Below are positions 13,916-25,021 of a DNA stretch of 64,000 nt, one piece after another (position 1 is the first letter of the stretch; the number at the start of each line of letters is the position of its first letter). This DNA is from Daphnia carinata (taxonomy: Eukaryota > Arthropoda > Branchiopoda > Diplostraca > Daphniidae). The stretch is from NCBI RefSeq assembly GCF_022539665.2, contig NC_081331.1:7161534-7225533 (forward strand), written 5' to 3'. A program made the position numbers and the translations under genes. A model generated the notes under the pieces. It saw only the letters and a list, made by a program, of their open reading frames with translations. It was not told the DNA's origin and did not search any database.

Positions 13916-16205
13916 CCAAGGCGAAGCGCGCACAGGAGTTAAATAGAGCCGGCGTCAGTTATAGTAGTAGCCACGACCATTTCATGCGTATTAACTGGGC
14001 GCAACTCATTTCATTTTTCTCTCTCTTTCTTTCTGTTTCTCTTACTTTTTTTTTTTTTCTTTCCTGCTTACTTATTTATGCGATGATTTACATAGCCTCA
14101 TTATCCATCTCTTTCTTATTTCTTTTCATTCGTCTCTCTGTCCATCTAGCCTTTCCATTCTCGGGAGCTTTTTTTTTTTTTTTTAAATGAAAAAAATATT
14201 CCTTAGTTGTTTTTTTTTTTTTTTTTTTTCACGATATAAAATGGCCCGCTCGTCTCTTGTCTGCGTGTGTTATGGCCACCTCTTTTGAGACGTAACAAAT
14301 AAAGAAAACGAACGAAGCGAGCGCAAGAAGAGAAGAGAGAGAGAGAGAGAGAGATAAGAAAAAGGCGGGAGAGAGCCAGGCAGACGGAGGGAACGCGTCT
14401 ATATCGTACAGAGGGAAGAATGAATAAGAGAGAGAGAGAGAGAGAGGCAAGGGTTTGAATAATTTGAGAGTAATTATGGTGCGCGGCCGTTATGTGGGAA
14501 GCGGTCGCGCAATCAGCCCGTTCACTCGTCCCCATAATCCTCAACACAGTATGTTTATTACAGAAATGTACAAAGACATATTTCAAGCAACTATGGGGCC
14601 ATAGATATGCATACTGCAGCTCTCTACATGTGTAATATGTATGTGTGTATTTATACACATCCTGTAAGAGGCCATGCAAACGTTGGGTCATCAAGAGACA
14701 CGACCCTCGAAAAAAAGAAAAGTCTTAAGCGGCTAGTTATGGCAGGATTGGGGCGAGAGTGGCCGTCTGTTGAATGAGAATTAAAGAAGAAGAAGAAAAA
14801 AAAAACATGGGTCGGAGACGACAAGCTAGTAAGGAAATGGCATTTGTTAGTCGTTAGTTGAAAGGCGGAAAAAAAAAGAGAAAAGAAAAGTGCGAGACAA
14901 GCCGAGTCCCACAAATCACGCGCCGGATCATTTATATCCGATTCGTCTTGACTTTGTGAATGTGCGTGTGTGTGTGTGTGTGTGGTGTGCCCCAATGTTG
15001 CTCACCTCCGACACGTCCTCCTCCTCGCAATGGCACATTTCAGTCCGCTTCGAAATTGAGCAGTGGGTCCGAGGCATTATTTATGAGCCTGCTCACGGTG
15101 ATCGGAGCACGCAGTTTCCCGGAATGACCACAGCCATTCTTTTCTTTAGTCGTTTTTAGCTCTTTTTCTCAGCTTTTGTTTTGCTCGCTGCGAAGGTAAA
15201 AACCATCATTTTTCGAGTGATTTACGATTCAATTTATGCACTTGAGACTTTTGGTGGGGGGAGCTGACGTGGCCAGCCCCAACTGCCGACACGCTGGGCC
15301 ACCCGTCAGGTTCTCAAGTCGTCGAGAAAGAAAGAAAAAAAAAAAGAAAACGATCGCACACAATGACCATTTCGATAGATTCAGGTGGGCAAACGACGTG
15401 GTGGAACATTATGCATCGCGAAGATTGTAGTTTTGCCCCCCCCCCCCTTCAGCGTACACGTAGCAAGCAAGCACATGCGTCCTACCCTTACGTGAACTTC
15501 GGTGCGCTTTACTCTGACAACTCGTTGACGAAGATTGCGCCGCTCGAAATTTACGACTCTTTGCACTGGTGGGAGAGACAGAGAGAGAGAGAGACGGGAC
15601 GTGGGACACGCTGCCCCTTTTTTAGGTGCTCCATAATATTGCGTTGTGTGTTGAAGGGTATGCACGTGTGGTGCAAGTGAGGGGGAAAAAAAAAAAAGAA
15701 AAGAAGAAGAAACACTGGCGGAATCGAAAGGTAGTTATGGCGACGCTACAAACCAAATGGTGTAATAACGGCCCCCCCCTCTCTCTCTCTCTCTCTTCTT
15801 CTCCCGGTATCTATCATTCCCTCTCGCTTTCCCAAGTCCAACTCGTTTCCAGCAATCCTTTTTGTTCCGAACGCCTGATTTACGACTGTCATTATCCGTT
15901 AATTACAATGGTTATGACTTCTCTTCACCATGCGCGGAATACCAATACTCGGCCGAACAGTGACCTGGGCCGTGCACACACACTTGCAGGCCGCCGATTT
16001 ACATTCTCCAGCCCGAAACGCCCGTTTATAGTGGGAAAACGACCCAACACTTAATCTTTTTTTTTCTTCTTCTTCTTCTTCTTCTTCTTCCTTTCTTTCC
16101 TTTTTCTTACGAAACTATTAAAAATAGAAAAGTCGAACAGTCCGTTTCTTTTTGTTTTCGATACCTTTCCCATCACACAATCAGGCCGGATACTTGAACC
16201 CGTCA

Positions 16206-16245
<40 letters not shown>

Positions 16246-18040
16246 CAATTAACGACTCGATCCCTCGAGTCGATGTGATGACTGGGCCAGACATTTAGCT
16301 ACTTATATAGACACAAATTTTCTTTTTTCTTGACTGGTGTATACGTTTTTTTTTGTTTTTGTTTTTTTCCTGTCTCGATTTCAAATGGCTACCGCAACCA
16401 GGAAGCCGCTAGCGCAGTACGACTATTTTTTTTTTTTTGGACGAATGATGTGGCGTGACGAACGTACGCTTACCACCCCCCTCTGTCTGCCTCGTTCGTA
16501 AAAAGAAAAAAAAAAGGATACCGTATATTTATTAAGAAATGCAGAAAGCTATCAAGCAAAGTAATAGCTCGTGATAAATTTAGGATCCCGGAAGAGAGAG
16601 AGAGAGAGAGAGCCGAGTGTTTTATTTTGTTAGCAAGTTGCGCTTGCAGCCAAGAAAATCATAATAATAAAAATGAAAACTGAAGACATGTGGTGGGCTA
16701 TATAATCGTCCGTTTCACGGTCACAATCGTTTTTTTTTTTTCTTTCTCTTTAAAATGATGATGGAAATCTGAGCAATGTGTTCAACGTTTCATGGTTCTT
16801 TTTTTTTTATTTTTATGATTTGTTTTTGCCGACGTTCGACGTAGGATCGGATTCGCCGCCCAGTCAATCGCCCCACGAAGCTCTGGCCGAGTTGAACATG
16901 TCACGCATCCACCTGTGGAATATCTACAACAGCTTGGGCGGTGACGTCGGAGGAGACATGGCCGCCGCTATGGCCGCCGCCTCGCGCTTCCTTCCACAGA
17001 CAGCCGCTACTGCCGGCACGGGATCTTCGGGATCACAGCCGCCTCAAACGGAGGCTCTCAACCTGGCTGCGGAACAACACGCTGCCGCCCAAGCAGCCGC
17101 CGCCGCTGCTGCCGCCCGTGCCCTCGAGCTCAACAAAGAGAACAAGGTACGAGATGAATACATCGATGAAACGATTGGAATGCGATGGTTGATTTATATG
17201 CATTCCTTTTTGGGGGGTTGCGTGAATAGGACAAGGATCGCGAATCGAGCGGACAGAAAAGCCGACGCGAGCGGAAGGAGGAAGAGCGCGAGAAACGGGA
17301 TCGTGATCGCAGCTACGAACTACACGAAGATCGCTCCCAGTCGTCGATTCGCATTAAAGAGGAATCGCTCATGCAAGATGGTCCGCCGGCCAGCAAGCGC
17401 CTCCTTCTCGACGACGATGTCAGTCTCAACATGCGAATGACGCCCATTGGACTGCCCGGAGCCAACATTAAAATTACCAGCAGAGGTATGTTGCCCGAGC
17501 GAAATTGTGGCTTAGAAACAAAAAACAAAAAAAAAAATGGTGGGAAATTGGGTATTTAAAAAAAGAAAAAGAAAAATAAATTGAGCAGTGGTAGAAACGA
17601 AAAAAAAAAAATGAGTTTTTCTCATTTTATTTTTACTTTGACAAAGTCAAAGTCGTTTCTATGAGCGGCTAGGATAACGGGAGTAATCATTAGCTAATGT
17701 TGCCATTTGGTAGTTGAAATTTTTTATTATTATTTATTTATTTATTTTTTTTACTTTAAGAAACTTGCTGCATAATAACTCAAGGACTTGTTGACATTCT
17801 CACGAGCAATTTTCTCTCTTCAACATTCGTGGTCTATTGTTCGTGATTATCATTTACATTTTTTTTTTTCCATTTCTGTTTTTGTTTTTCTTAGGCGACA
17901 CGCGCACAAATGACAATTCTCTAGTGGTCAGTATGGAGATCAACGGCATCGTTTACCAAGGTGTTCTGTTCGCCCAAGCGGCCGCTGCCGCTGCTGCCGC
18001 CACTGCTGCCTTGACACCTGCGCGAGGTCGATTAGCCTAG
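7420..18040 (+). CDS. retn: ARID3/dead ringer (retained) family transcription factor, 5' truncated by window
   Basis: DNA-binding transcription factor of the ARID3 (Dead ringer/Retained, Bright) class, expected to act in the nucleus at AT-rich sites. Coding exons by splice consensus and frame: 7420-7492, 11133-11316, 13170-13486, 16845-17146, 17230-17485, 17895-18040. Exons 1-3 encode most of an extended ARID: it opens with LYELNDDAGRKAFLDELFDF, has the IMAKQVLDLYELY and GGLVDVINKKLWQEI helices, and ends with the ARID3 hallmarks AFTLRTQYMKYLYPYECE and the ELQAAIDGNRREGRR tail. Exon 3 adds a Gly/Asn linker. Exon 4 has polyalanine. Exon 5 has a charged Arg/Glu stretch and then NIKITSRG. Exon 6 supplies the REKLES core (NSLVVSMEINGIVYQGVLFA), another alanine run and a TAG. 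All exon phases agree. The part of the protein before the ARID is missing from the window. The identification is firm; the fly symbol is used by orthology. Confidence 0.92.
7493..11132 (+). other. Intron 1 seen of ARID3/retn gene
   Basis: The intron starts with GTAGGA and ends in a strikingly A-rich acceptor (two A12 runs separated by C, then ACAG). It contains poly(A)/poly(T) runs, including T31 at 10,778-10,808, and a C17-type run near 8,610. No coding exon is supported. Confidence 0.75.
10778..10808. repeat. Poly(T), 31 bases
   Basis: The longest uninterrupted T run noticed, inside the large ARID3/retn intron. Confidence 0.85.
11317..13169 (+). other. Intron of ARID3/retn gene
   Basis: The donor is CA|GTAAGT after the TLRTQ codons, and the acceptor is TTTTTTTAAAG before TACATG. 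The content is homopolymer-rich with short TA and GA tracts. I see no coding signal. Confidence 0.8.
13487..16844 (+). other. Intron of ARID3/retn gene
   Basis: A 3.4 kb phase-1 intron between the Gly-rich linker exon and the exon starting GSDSPPSQSP. It holds (GA)n blocks near 14,333-14,353, 14,429-14,445 and 16,594-16,611, a (TG)n block near 14,964-14,983 and A29 at 16,212-16,240. No exon is supported. Confidence 0.78.
16212..16240. repeat. Poly(A), 29 bases
   Basis: An uninterrupted A run inside the 3.4 kb ARID3/retn intron. Confidence 0.85.
17486..17894 (+). other. Intron of ARID3/retn gene
   Basis: A 409 bp phase-1 intron (GTATGT...TTTCTTAG) just before the exon that carries the REKLES core. 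It contains several A runs and no coding signal. Confidence 0.8.
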
Positions 18041-20700
18041 ATGGCCTTCCATCACACGCATCCATCTTCAGCCTTCACCAAGCGTTTATCTCTCGCTCTT
18101 TTTCTCTCTTTCATATCGACACATATTTTTTTGCCTTCTTTTTCTTCTTCTTCCGTGTCGTTTTTTTTTCTTTTTTCAACAGTCTGTCTCAAAATCGCGT
18201 CTGTCTCAATTCACATAAATCCCAGATTTTGACCGGAATCCATTGCCCAAGACGAATGATCAACATTTATTTGCCAGGAACCTCTGGTAACGTTTTTCTT
18301 TTGTTTTTGTTTTTTCTCTCTTTCGCCCAGCCATTTGCCTACCCCTCCTCCCACCTCAGTTGCGTCACATTTTGGTTTGTCGTTCAGCGATTTCATTTTT
18401 TTTTTTTTTTTTTTTAATTTCAAAACTGGAGCAAAGAGTCAGTTATTTCACAAGACGAGTGTAGTAGATCTGTTGGGTATTCAATTTTTCTTTTTCTTTT
18501 CGTTTCTTTCGTCGCCATACAAGTTGGGTATGATAATCAAGTCGAATGACGAAATGGCATTCATCGTTTCGAACAAGACGGAAAAACGTTACCCACCTCC
18601 CTCCTCCGACACGATTCATACTAGTTGCAGATGACGACCGCGATGATGATGATGATGATAATGATGTCTCATCATCATTATTTGCCCTTGTCTCCAAAAA
18701 CAAAACAAAAAATGAAAAAAAAAAAAAAAAATGAAACAAAGGGAGGATGAAAAAAAAAATCATGAATTTCTATTTTTGTTTTGGGTATTCTTTTCTTATT
18801 TCTCTTCGTGTCTCGTATGTAGAATGTCAATTTATAAAAACCCGTACATGGCGACAAATATCACAAGTTGCGCATCATCACTGTCGAATGGAATCGCCCA
18901 TTGTCTTTAGCGTGTTCGTTTATTATTCGTTTTCACCGTTTATGTAGCATCAGAGCAGATCGAACAAAGAGGGCCGTAGCTAAGGGCTCTAAAGTGCAAT
19001 GTTTTAAGAAGAAGAAAAAAATCAAAATAGATTGAGTGTGTATGGAGATTGTTCCAGCCGCCCCCCCCCCTTTTTTTTTTCTTAGTTTTAGTGTTTCCTT
19101 GAATCCGCATCACTTTCTCTATCTCTTCTGCCACCACCTTATTCTTCGTTGAAAATGACGAGTGGAACGGTTGATTCAAAAGACAAAAGTATACAAGAAT
19201 GAAAATATGAATGGAATCGATATTTCTATTAAGGTCGTAGATCTCAGGGACTGACTTTTTTTTCATTTTTTTTTTTTTCATTACAAACCTTTGGGTTAAA
19301 AAAAAATTATGTGAGTAATAAAAAAAAAACAATCAGAAATCAACTAAAAACAGACTATCTATGAATAAATGATAGTGTGTGAAGAGGGCGAATCTACGAT
19401 TGTGCGTTACCCTCAACGTTTATATATTTTTTTTTTTTTTTTGCGGAATCCGGATTTCCCGCGGAAGGAGAGCGCGTATTTGTAAACAAAACTCCGCCTC
19501 CCTCACCACAAAAACTCTTTTTCTCCTTGTTCTCTCTCTATTGCGGCCGGAAGCATATCCCTCACTACCCAAAGCTCTCCATTTTCTCTAATGTTTTCCC
19601 TTCGTCGATCGAGTATAGCAACTTCTTAAAGCATATTAGTATATTTTTTTTTATTTTTTTTTCCTTTTGTTGTTGCTGGATTCGTTATCTATAGTGTCTC
19701 TTTCTGTTTATGTTTTGCTGTCTTCACAGTGTTCCCATTTAGAGCGAAGTAGCTCATTCGTCAATTATTTGTCATGATCTTTTCCTTTTTTTTTTTTTTT
19801 TTTTTTTCTTAACTGTGTGCTGCGGTTTATTATTATTTTTTCTTTCGGGAAACGACGTACTTGTCCGTTTTATTTACATTTTCCACCCCCCCCCCATGAC
19901 CTTTATTTCATTTTTGTTGAATGAATCTGGCTGGTATTTTCAGTGACAGCCGAAGTTGTATGCCTATATCTTCCTTCCTCTTCAATTGATTAGTATTATT
20001 ATAATTAATTATTCATACCCGAATGAGGCGCCATTTGTTTTGAAAATCACGTCTTCGAGTTCTACATTTTCGATTACTAATCAACAACGACTGAATAGTA
20101 TCACACACAAGGGCTGTTTTGGCTGGCCACGATCAAACGAAAATCTCCAAGTGCCTTTTTTTTGTCTTTGTTTATGTTCAGGATCCAATTCACAACAGTC
20201 TTTGCCAGTTTCTTGTGTGTGAATTCTAATCGACCTCTCCCCCTACTTCCCATCTTTCCCCCTTTAGTTTTACTATATTTTTAATTAGTTTTCGATGATT
20301 ATGTTCTCTCTCTGTCTCTACAACATCTGTTCCAGTGCGTATGTGCGTGTGTCCGTTTGTGTATGAATGTGTGTATGGCGAAAATGTTAAAGCGTATCTG
20401 AATTCTGGCTTCTACTGTTTGTTCAGTTTTCCCTTTTTTTTTCCCCACCGTCAATCACGTATCTTATAGGTTATTTCTACTCTCCAAGTGTGTATAATAA
20501 TACAACAGAAAAAACGTTTTAAAAATGAAGATTTTTGTTTTACATTGTCTTTTTATTTTTGTTTGATTTTTAAAAAGCGACGCGTCTCCCACGCATTTTC
20601 AACATCTCGAAGGATTTATTTTTTTTTTTGTCTGCTGGTACTCTAATGATTTCGTTAACCGCTATTTGATTAACTACTCTTTCTCTTGATGGGAAAAAAA
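18041..20700 (+). other. Probable 3' UTR / downstream region of ARID3/retn gene
   Basis: Homopolymer- and CT-rich sequence continues after the TAG for about 2.6 kb with no supported coding exon. The texture is the same as in the introns, so it is probably transcribed as a long 3' UTR. I could not fix a polyadenylation site. An alternative 3' exon cannot be excluded. Confidence 0.4.
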
Positions 20701-21741
20701 AGAGAACAAGCAGTTGTTGATGTTTTTAGCTTTGATTATAACTTGGAGCCATCCCGACGCAACTTATTAGCAATCAGAATGAGTCATTGTCGAGGTTTCG
20801 CCTAGAGGCTCCGCTGTCGGCTCGTCCTTTTCGATGTTCATCTGTCACTTGACACCATTTGGCTAAGAATCACGAGACAGTCATTTCCATCAGTTACGGA
20901 CACGCACAACACGGCCATCTTTATAAAGCAATTATACCTACACCAGGAGATTATCTACGTTAATATCAAAACACTTTTAACAGCCGGACGTTTTCACGGA
21001 CGATTTTTTAAAACTGTTGTAACACGACATCGAGTCCCGCAATACGACCGGCATTGGTGGTACAGCACGCAGGTATTTAATACACGAAATTATCCTCTCA
21101 CGTTCTTTTATAAAAGGCTGTCATTCTATCGCATCCAATGAATATGTCATGACCAACGTACGTGTGTTAGGGACAGGTGACGTAAGCTCTAATTCCAAAA
21201 CGTCCAGTTTGCAGAGTAAACAAAAGAACCACAAAACCAAACCAGAACCGACAACAACCTCCTCTTTGGATTGGTCAAAATTTGGCCACGGCACGATAAG
21301 GTTCATGAGGTAAGTCGATAAGGTTTGTGTTTGCCCAAACTCATAACCGAGTTCGACAGTTTGCATTCGAGGTTGATTTCCAATGAAAGCCTACCAGACT
21401 AAAGGATAGTAAAAAACGAAAAGCGGCAATAACGCATCGGCCTTTCTGAGTTTTCGACGAGTAAAAACCGAAGCGAGGGGTACCAACAAATCTTGAAAAA
21501 CAGTTCCGAAAGATTAGATAAGTAACTTCACACTCAGATCTAAGACATGCCGAGGACGTAGTCGAATGTTTGTCAAGGCGGCGATTCACTGCATTTCTCT
21601 CCATCACCATTTTTACTCTTCTTGCAGTGAATCGGAAAAGAGAACCGTTCAGGGAAAAGACGAAAAGTCATGAACTTGATTGTTCACGACCCTTCTTGGC
21701 TAATATTAAAGCCTTAACAAAAAAACCTCTTATCTTTTAAT

Positions 21742-21960
21742 TTAGCTAGTTTTTGTACATTTTGTTTGGTCATACTGTATGTATTCGCTGTTGTTTTCCC
21801 TCTCTTGAGTTTGTTCGATGCGGTAAGTTTGACCATTCGGCAGGAACTCGAGCGACATCAAGAGTCAATAGACATCGAGGATTTTCCGTTTTTTACAGAT
21901 AAAGAAACTCGTGCGTCTCGCGCTGTAAAACAAATACCGGGTAAATTTGTCAACCGATAA
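21742..21960 (+). CDS. Possible small secreted peptide exon, unrecognised
   Basis: An open frame with a hydrophobic stretch (LVILYVFAVVFPLLSLF), then DAVSLTIRQELERHQESIDI, an acidic-aromatic patch, an RASRAVKQ basic patch, and a TAA at 21,958. The layout resembles a signal peptide followed by a short propeptide with basic residues. It lacks an in-frame ATG and would need an upstream exon; an acceptor-like ATTTAG sits at 21,739-21,745. A good internal donor (GCG|GTAAGT at about 21,821) and an acceptor-like TTTTTTACAG just before 21,900 could also make the middle an intron. I recognise no family. This is a weak candidate. Confidence 0.2.
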   Translation, partial: LASFCTFCLVILYVFAVVFPLLSLFDAVSLTIRQELERHQESIDIEDFPFFTDKETRASRAVKQIPGKFVNR

Positions 21961-22215
21961 TGCAAGCATAACAAATGGACAGGCTACAGGCAATGAAAAC
22001 AAATGTATTGTAACCATCGTTTCTCCTAAACCCAACGTGGAAATTGCTCAAACATTCACACAACGCGGCTTAACTTTTTTTACGACGATTTGGTGACAAG
22101 AAAGTAAGCTTTCCCCATCATTCATACTGCAATATGTTACGAAATTTTGTCCTGTTTCTTAGTGAACGCAGGCTGCACATCGCCGAGTTCTTCTTCCTTT
22201 GAATTATAATGAACA

Positions 22216-22479
22216 CTATTCTACGTTCCCCTGATCGTGGTTGACTATGGCCTTGACGTCGTAGTCTGGACAAATAACAACCTCTGGTGTAACTGATTGA
22301 ATTTGCACAAGTATCATTAGAATTTTATGTTTATCTACTGCAGTTTGTGTTTGCCAACATAGAGCGCAAATGTCCACCGACCAGTCGTTGCTAACCAGCC
22401 AAAAGCCGTTATTTAAATAAGATGTGCAGGTTGGCATCACATCTTCCACCCAAACAAAGGGCAGTAATGGTAAGGCCAC
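22216..22479 (-). CDS. Possible orphan exon, cysteine-bearing extracellular-like segment
   Basis: An 87-codon open frame that is not low complexity. It contains WVEDVMPTC, GFWLVSNDWSVDICALCW, then KILMILVQIQSVTPEVVICP and DYDVKAI. The spaced cysteines, tryptophans and alternating hydrophobic strands read like part of a CUB-type or other beta-rich extracellular domain. I cannot name the family, and no partner exons were found on the - strand nearby. It could be a chance frame, a gene remnant, or one exon of an unrecognised gene. Confidence 0.2.
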   Translation of the reverse strand: MALPLLPFVWVEDVMPTCTSYLNNGFWLVSNDWSVDICALCWQTQTAVDKHKILMILVQIQSVTPEVVICPDYDVKAIVNHDQGNVE

Positions 22480-23500
22480 GTAGTACGTTTAGAATTTCGG
22501 TACGACTAATTTGCTCCCCTCCTTTTGACTTCCCCTGGTTAAAAGGACTGTTTTTCTTTATTTAACAATTGTTTCAAGACATTGTCGTGCAACGTTATAT
22601 AGACTTGATGATATGCAGACAAATCTTTTCTATTCTATGGTTACTGGCGCGTGGAAAACAGTTTTTTAAGCGATTGCACAGTGTTTCTCCTTTTCTCGCA
22701 CAGTTAAACAACGAGACGCGTATGTTAACTTACTAGTTGAAGTTAGCTCAAATTTATGTTTCAAAATGTTTAATTTTAAAATGAGACGATTGATAGAAAG
22801 TTTACAATTGCTGCAGGATGTCAAATTGATTTGTTTTTATCACACATATGAAAACGCACGTTGGAGATGCGTCATTAAAATACTGTAAGATAGAACGTTA
22901 GTGGCTGTTTGACCTAAGATAACTAATGCATCCTTAACGTTTTATAGTACGATCGGGGTTTGGTATTTGTTTCAATGACTAAATTTTACTACTGATTTTG
23001 ATACAATTGCGTTTTTACGACGATTGGCCTACTATACAAGAAGGAAAACTATATAATTGTACCCCAAAGTTTTCCTCAAGTTGCTTTGCACTAGCATAAG
23101 AATTCATCTGGCAACGAATTCAAATATCAAATGGAAGGACTGGGACTGGGCGAATACTTACGTATCTTCTATACCTTTTATCCAAAAAAAATAACATGAG
23201 AATGATATGATCTATGATCTTAGTTTACAAAAATGGTGTGTTCGTATTTAGGCGAATTCTGAATAAACTTTTCTTTAAATTAAAAATAGACGTTGTGTGG
23301 AGTGACCCGATTTAATTTAGTACGACCTGTACTAAGTGCGATTGAGTTTGAAGGTTCCTACAGTAGGATGCCATCTAGTGTCAAAATAATGTAGCTTTGC
23401 TTGATAACATAAATCTGCCAACAACATCCAAAAGCAAAGAGTCGAATAACAAGTGCAACCTTAACGAAACATTTCCGACAGTTTCTTCGTACAAGGTAAT

Positions 23501-23698
23501 ATGTTGATTCGCAGACCTAGAGGTTCATTTGGTCCAATTGGTCTTGGACTAGTACTTCTGCTTGGTGCAGCCTCTGGAACGTATATTTGGGGACCAACCA
23601 TACAGAATTACATGAACACAGATCCAGAAATTTTAGCATACAGAAAAAAAGCCAAGTTAGAAAGAGAGCTCGATACAACAGTCCAGAAAACTAAATAA
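23501..23698 (+). CDS. Small single-pass membrane microprotein, PIGBOS1-like
   Basis: A single-exon 65-residue protein. A basic start (MLIRRPRG) is followed by one hydrophobic segment at about residues 9-30 (FGPIGLGLVLLLGAASGTYIW), then GPTIQNYMNTDPE and a Lys/Glu-rich tail (KKAKLERELDTTVQKTK). This matches the layout and length of PIGBOS1, an outer mitochondrial membrane microprotein of about 54 residues with an N-terminal helix containing G..YI, a short PxxxQY-like turn and a charged tail. The similarity is by layout and a few positions only, so another small mitochondrial membrane protein is possible. It lies 271 bp upstream of UQCR11 on the same strand. The ATG follows a clean 5' leader with no splice site needed. 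Confidence 0.45.
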   Translation: MLIRRPRGSFGPIGLGLVLLLGAASGTYIWGPTIQNYMNTDPEILAYRKKAKLERELDTTVQKTK

Positions 23699-23969
23699 TC
23701 TTCATAACAGTGTAAGATTTTGCATTCACTTTTGCTCTGATATTGACAACGTTTTTATGACGTTTTACGCTTGTGTGAAAATTTCCTTTTCTTAAATTTT
23801 GTATTGCTGTAGCGTAGCCGCCATTTTGCTTTTCTCTGGACCGAACAGACGAAAGGGATATCTTGTAACAGTCTCTCATCAACAAGCGGTAATGTAACGT
23901 TCACAGAGTTACAATCCCATCCTTAACAAACTAATTTTAAAAGTTTTGTGTAATTATATTTCTATAGAC

Positions 23970-24256
23970 ATGCTTTCCATCAGAAGTGCAATCATTCAAA
24001 GCCGCCGTCTAGCATCAGGAGGTCATGGGCCTAGTGGACCCCAACTTACTGTTCATACTCTTAAAGCCATGTAGGACTCTTTAACATAATACTATTTTAA
24101 GGTAAAGTTTGTACAAAGTTTGTATTTTTGGAAAACAGGATTCCATCGGCCGCTGGCTATGGAGCAACTGCTGCAGCTCTTGGCTTGTACTTCACCGACT
24201 GGAAGCTTGTGTTACAATATATGCCTTTCTACAATGGCAAATTCGAAGAAAAGTGA
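23970..24256 (+). CDS. UQCR11: Cytochrome b-c1 complex subunit 10 (UQCR11, 6.4 kDa)
   Basis: Small accessory subunit of respiratory complex III in the inner mitochondrial membrane. Exons 23970-24070 and 24139-24256 join at a phase-2 intron of 68 bp (AT|GTAGGA...AACAG|G) to give 72 residues. The N-terminus (MLSIRSAIIQSRRLASGGHG) looks like an added targeting extension. The core has the family pattern: IPSAAGYGATAAALGLYFTDWKL, with a transmembrane helix ending in TDW, then a hydrophobic-P-(F/Y)-NGKF motif near the C-terminus (MPFYNGKFEEK). This aligns well by eye with vertebrate UQCR11 (TDWRL, VPYINGKF). The protein is about 15 residues longer than the human one at the N-terminus. UQCC4, an assembly factor of the same complex, follows on the same strand. 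Confidence 0.85.
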
Positions 24257-24298
24257 TTTTGGCAGTTTCAGCTGTATGAATGGTTATTGTAGATTGTT

Positions 24299-24304
24299 AA
24301 TAAA
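24299..24304 (+). promoter_or_regulatory. Polyadenylation signal AATAAA of UQCR11
   Basis: A canonical AATAAA 43 bp after the UQCR11 stop codon. Confidence 0.6.
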
Positions 24305-24509
24305 AGATAATTGAACAAAGTTGTGTTTTTACAAAGGTATCGTGATACTAAACATATATGATTAAAGCATTAGTAAAGTGTTCTTCAGCCTCAGAAGCCC
24401 ATTATTCGCCATCTAGCGTCAGAAGCAGAAGTAAGCTTTAGACTTTCTGCTGGATGAGGTTCAGTTGTAGGTAGTTTCAGTTGCTAAACTCGGTTAGTTT
24501 CGCGTCAAT

Positions 24510-25021
24510 ATGTTGGCCATAAGAAACATTAAGAGATTCATTTGTTTAAGAACGACAGAAGTCGATATCAGAATTCTGAAAAAGAGGTGATCAAACTTTG
24601 AATTAATTAATTTTTCTTTTAACCACATTTGACAATTGCTTAAATTTACCCCAGGACTGTTATGCAATCTGTTTCTGACAAAACCAATAAAACGCCTGAA
24701 GATCCCAATGCACCACTGAGCTTTTCAAAGTCCAAGGCTGCTAAGTGGTCTGCCAAGAATTCATTTAGTGGGCGAAATATTTCAGACGATTCACCGTGGT
24801 ATCAGCCCTTTGCCATTTCAGCTAGTGTTGCAGCCATATTGCTGTGGTTTTGTGTCTTCCGAGAAGAAAATGATATTGATAAAGAACTGGGTAAAACTTT
24901 GTATGAAAGAGTTGATGGCATGGAAAGAAAACAACTGGAACTGGCGTTGAAGCACAGTGGTCCAGCAGTGGACACAATAGCAATCAGGAAAAGACTTGAT
25001 GAGTTGGATTCCAATGGTTGA
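24510..25021 (+). CDS. UQCC4: Complex III assembly factor UQCC4 (CCSMST1/C16orf91 family)
   Basis: Inner mitochondrial membrane protein of the CCSMST1 family, known as ubiquinol-cytochrome c reductase assembly factor 4. Exons 24510-24586 and 24655-25021 join in frame (codon AG|G) to give 147 residues. The first exon gives a basic targeting-type N-terminus (MLAIRNIKRFICLR). The family core follows: DPNAPLSFSKSKAAKWSA, then DSPWYQPFAISASVAAILLW (transmembrane), then FREENDIDKELG. This parallels the human pattern DPxxPIxFSxSKA...W.V...PWW...LIIWCYLREExEAD. The C-terminal third is a charged helix specific to this lineage. The in-frame ATG at 24,662 alone would lose the targeting region, so the upstream exon is preferred. 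Confidence 0.78.

Larger units (their letters stand above)
20701..23500. other. Intergenic region with two weak coding-like segments
   Basis: Base texture changes here to ordinary mixed sequence with few long homopolymers. No recognisable gene lies in this stretch. Two short open segments that might be exons are listed separately (+ strand 21,742-21,960; - strand 22,216-22,479). Confidence 0.5.
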
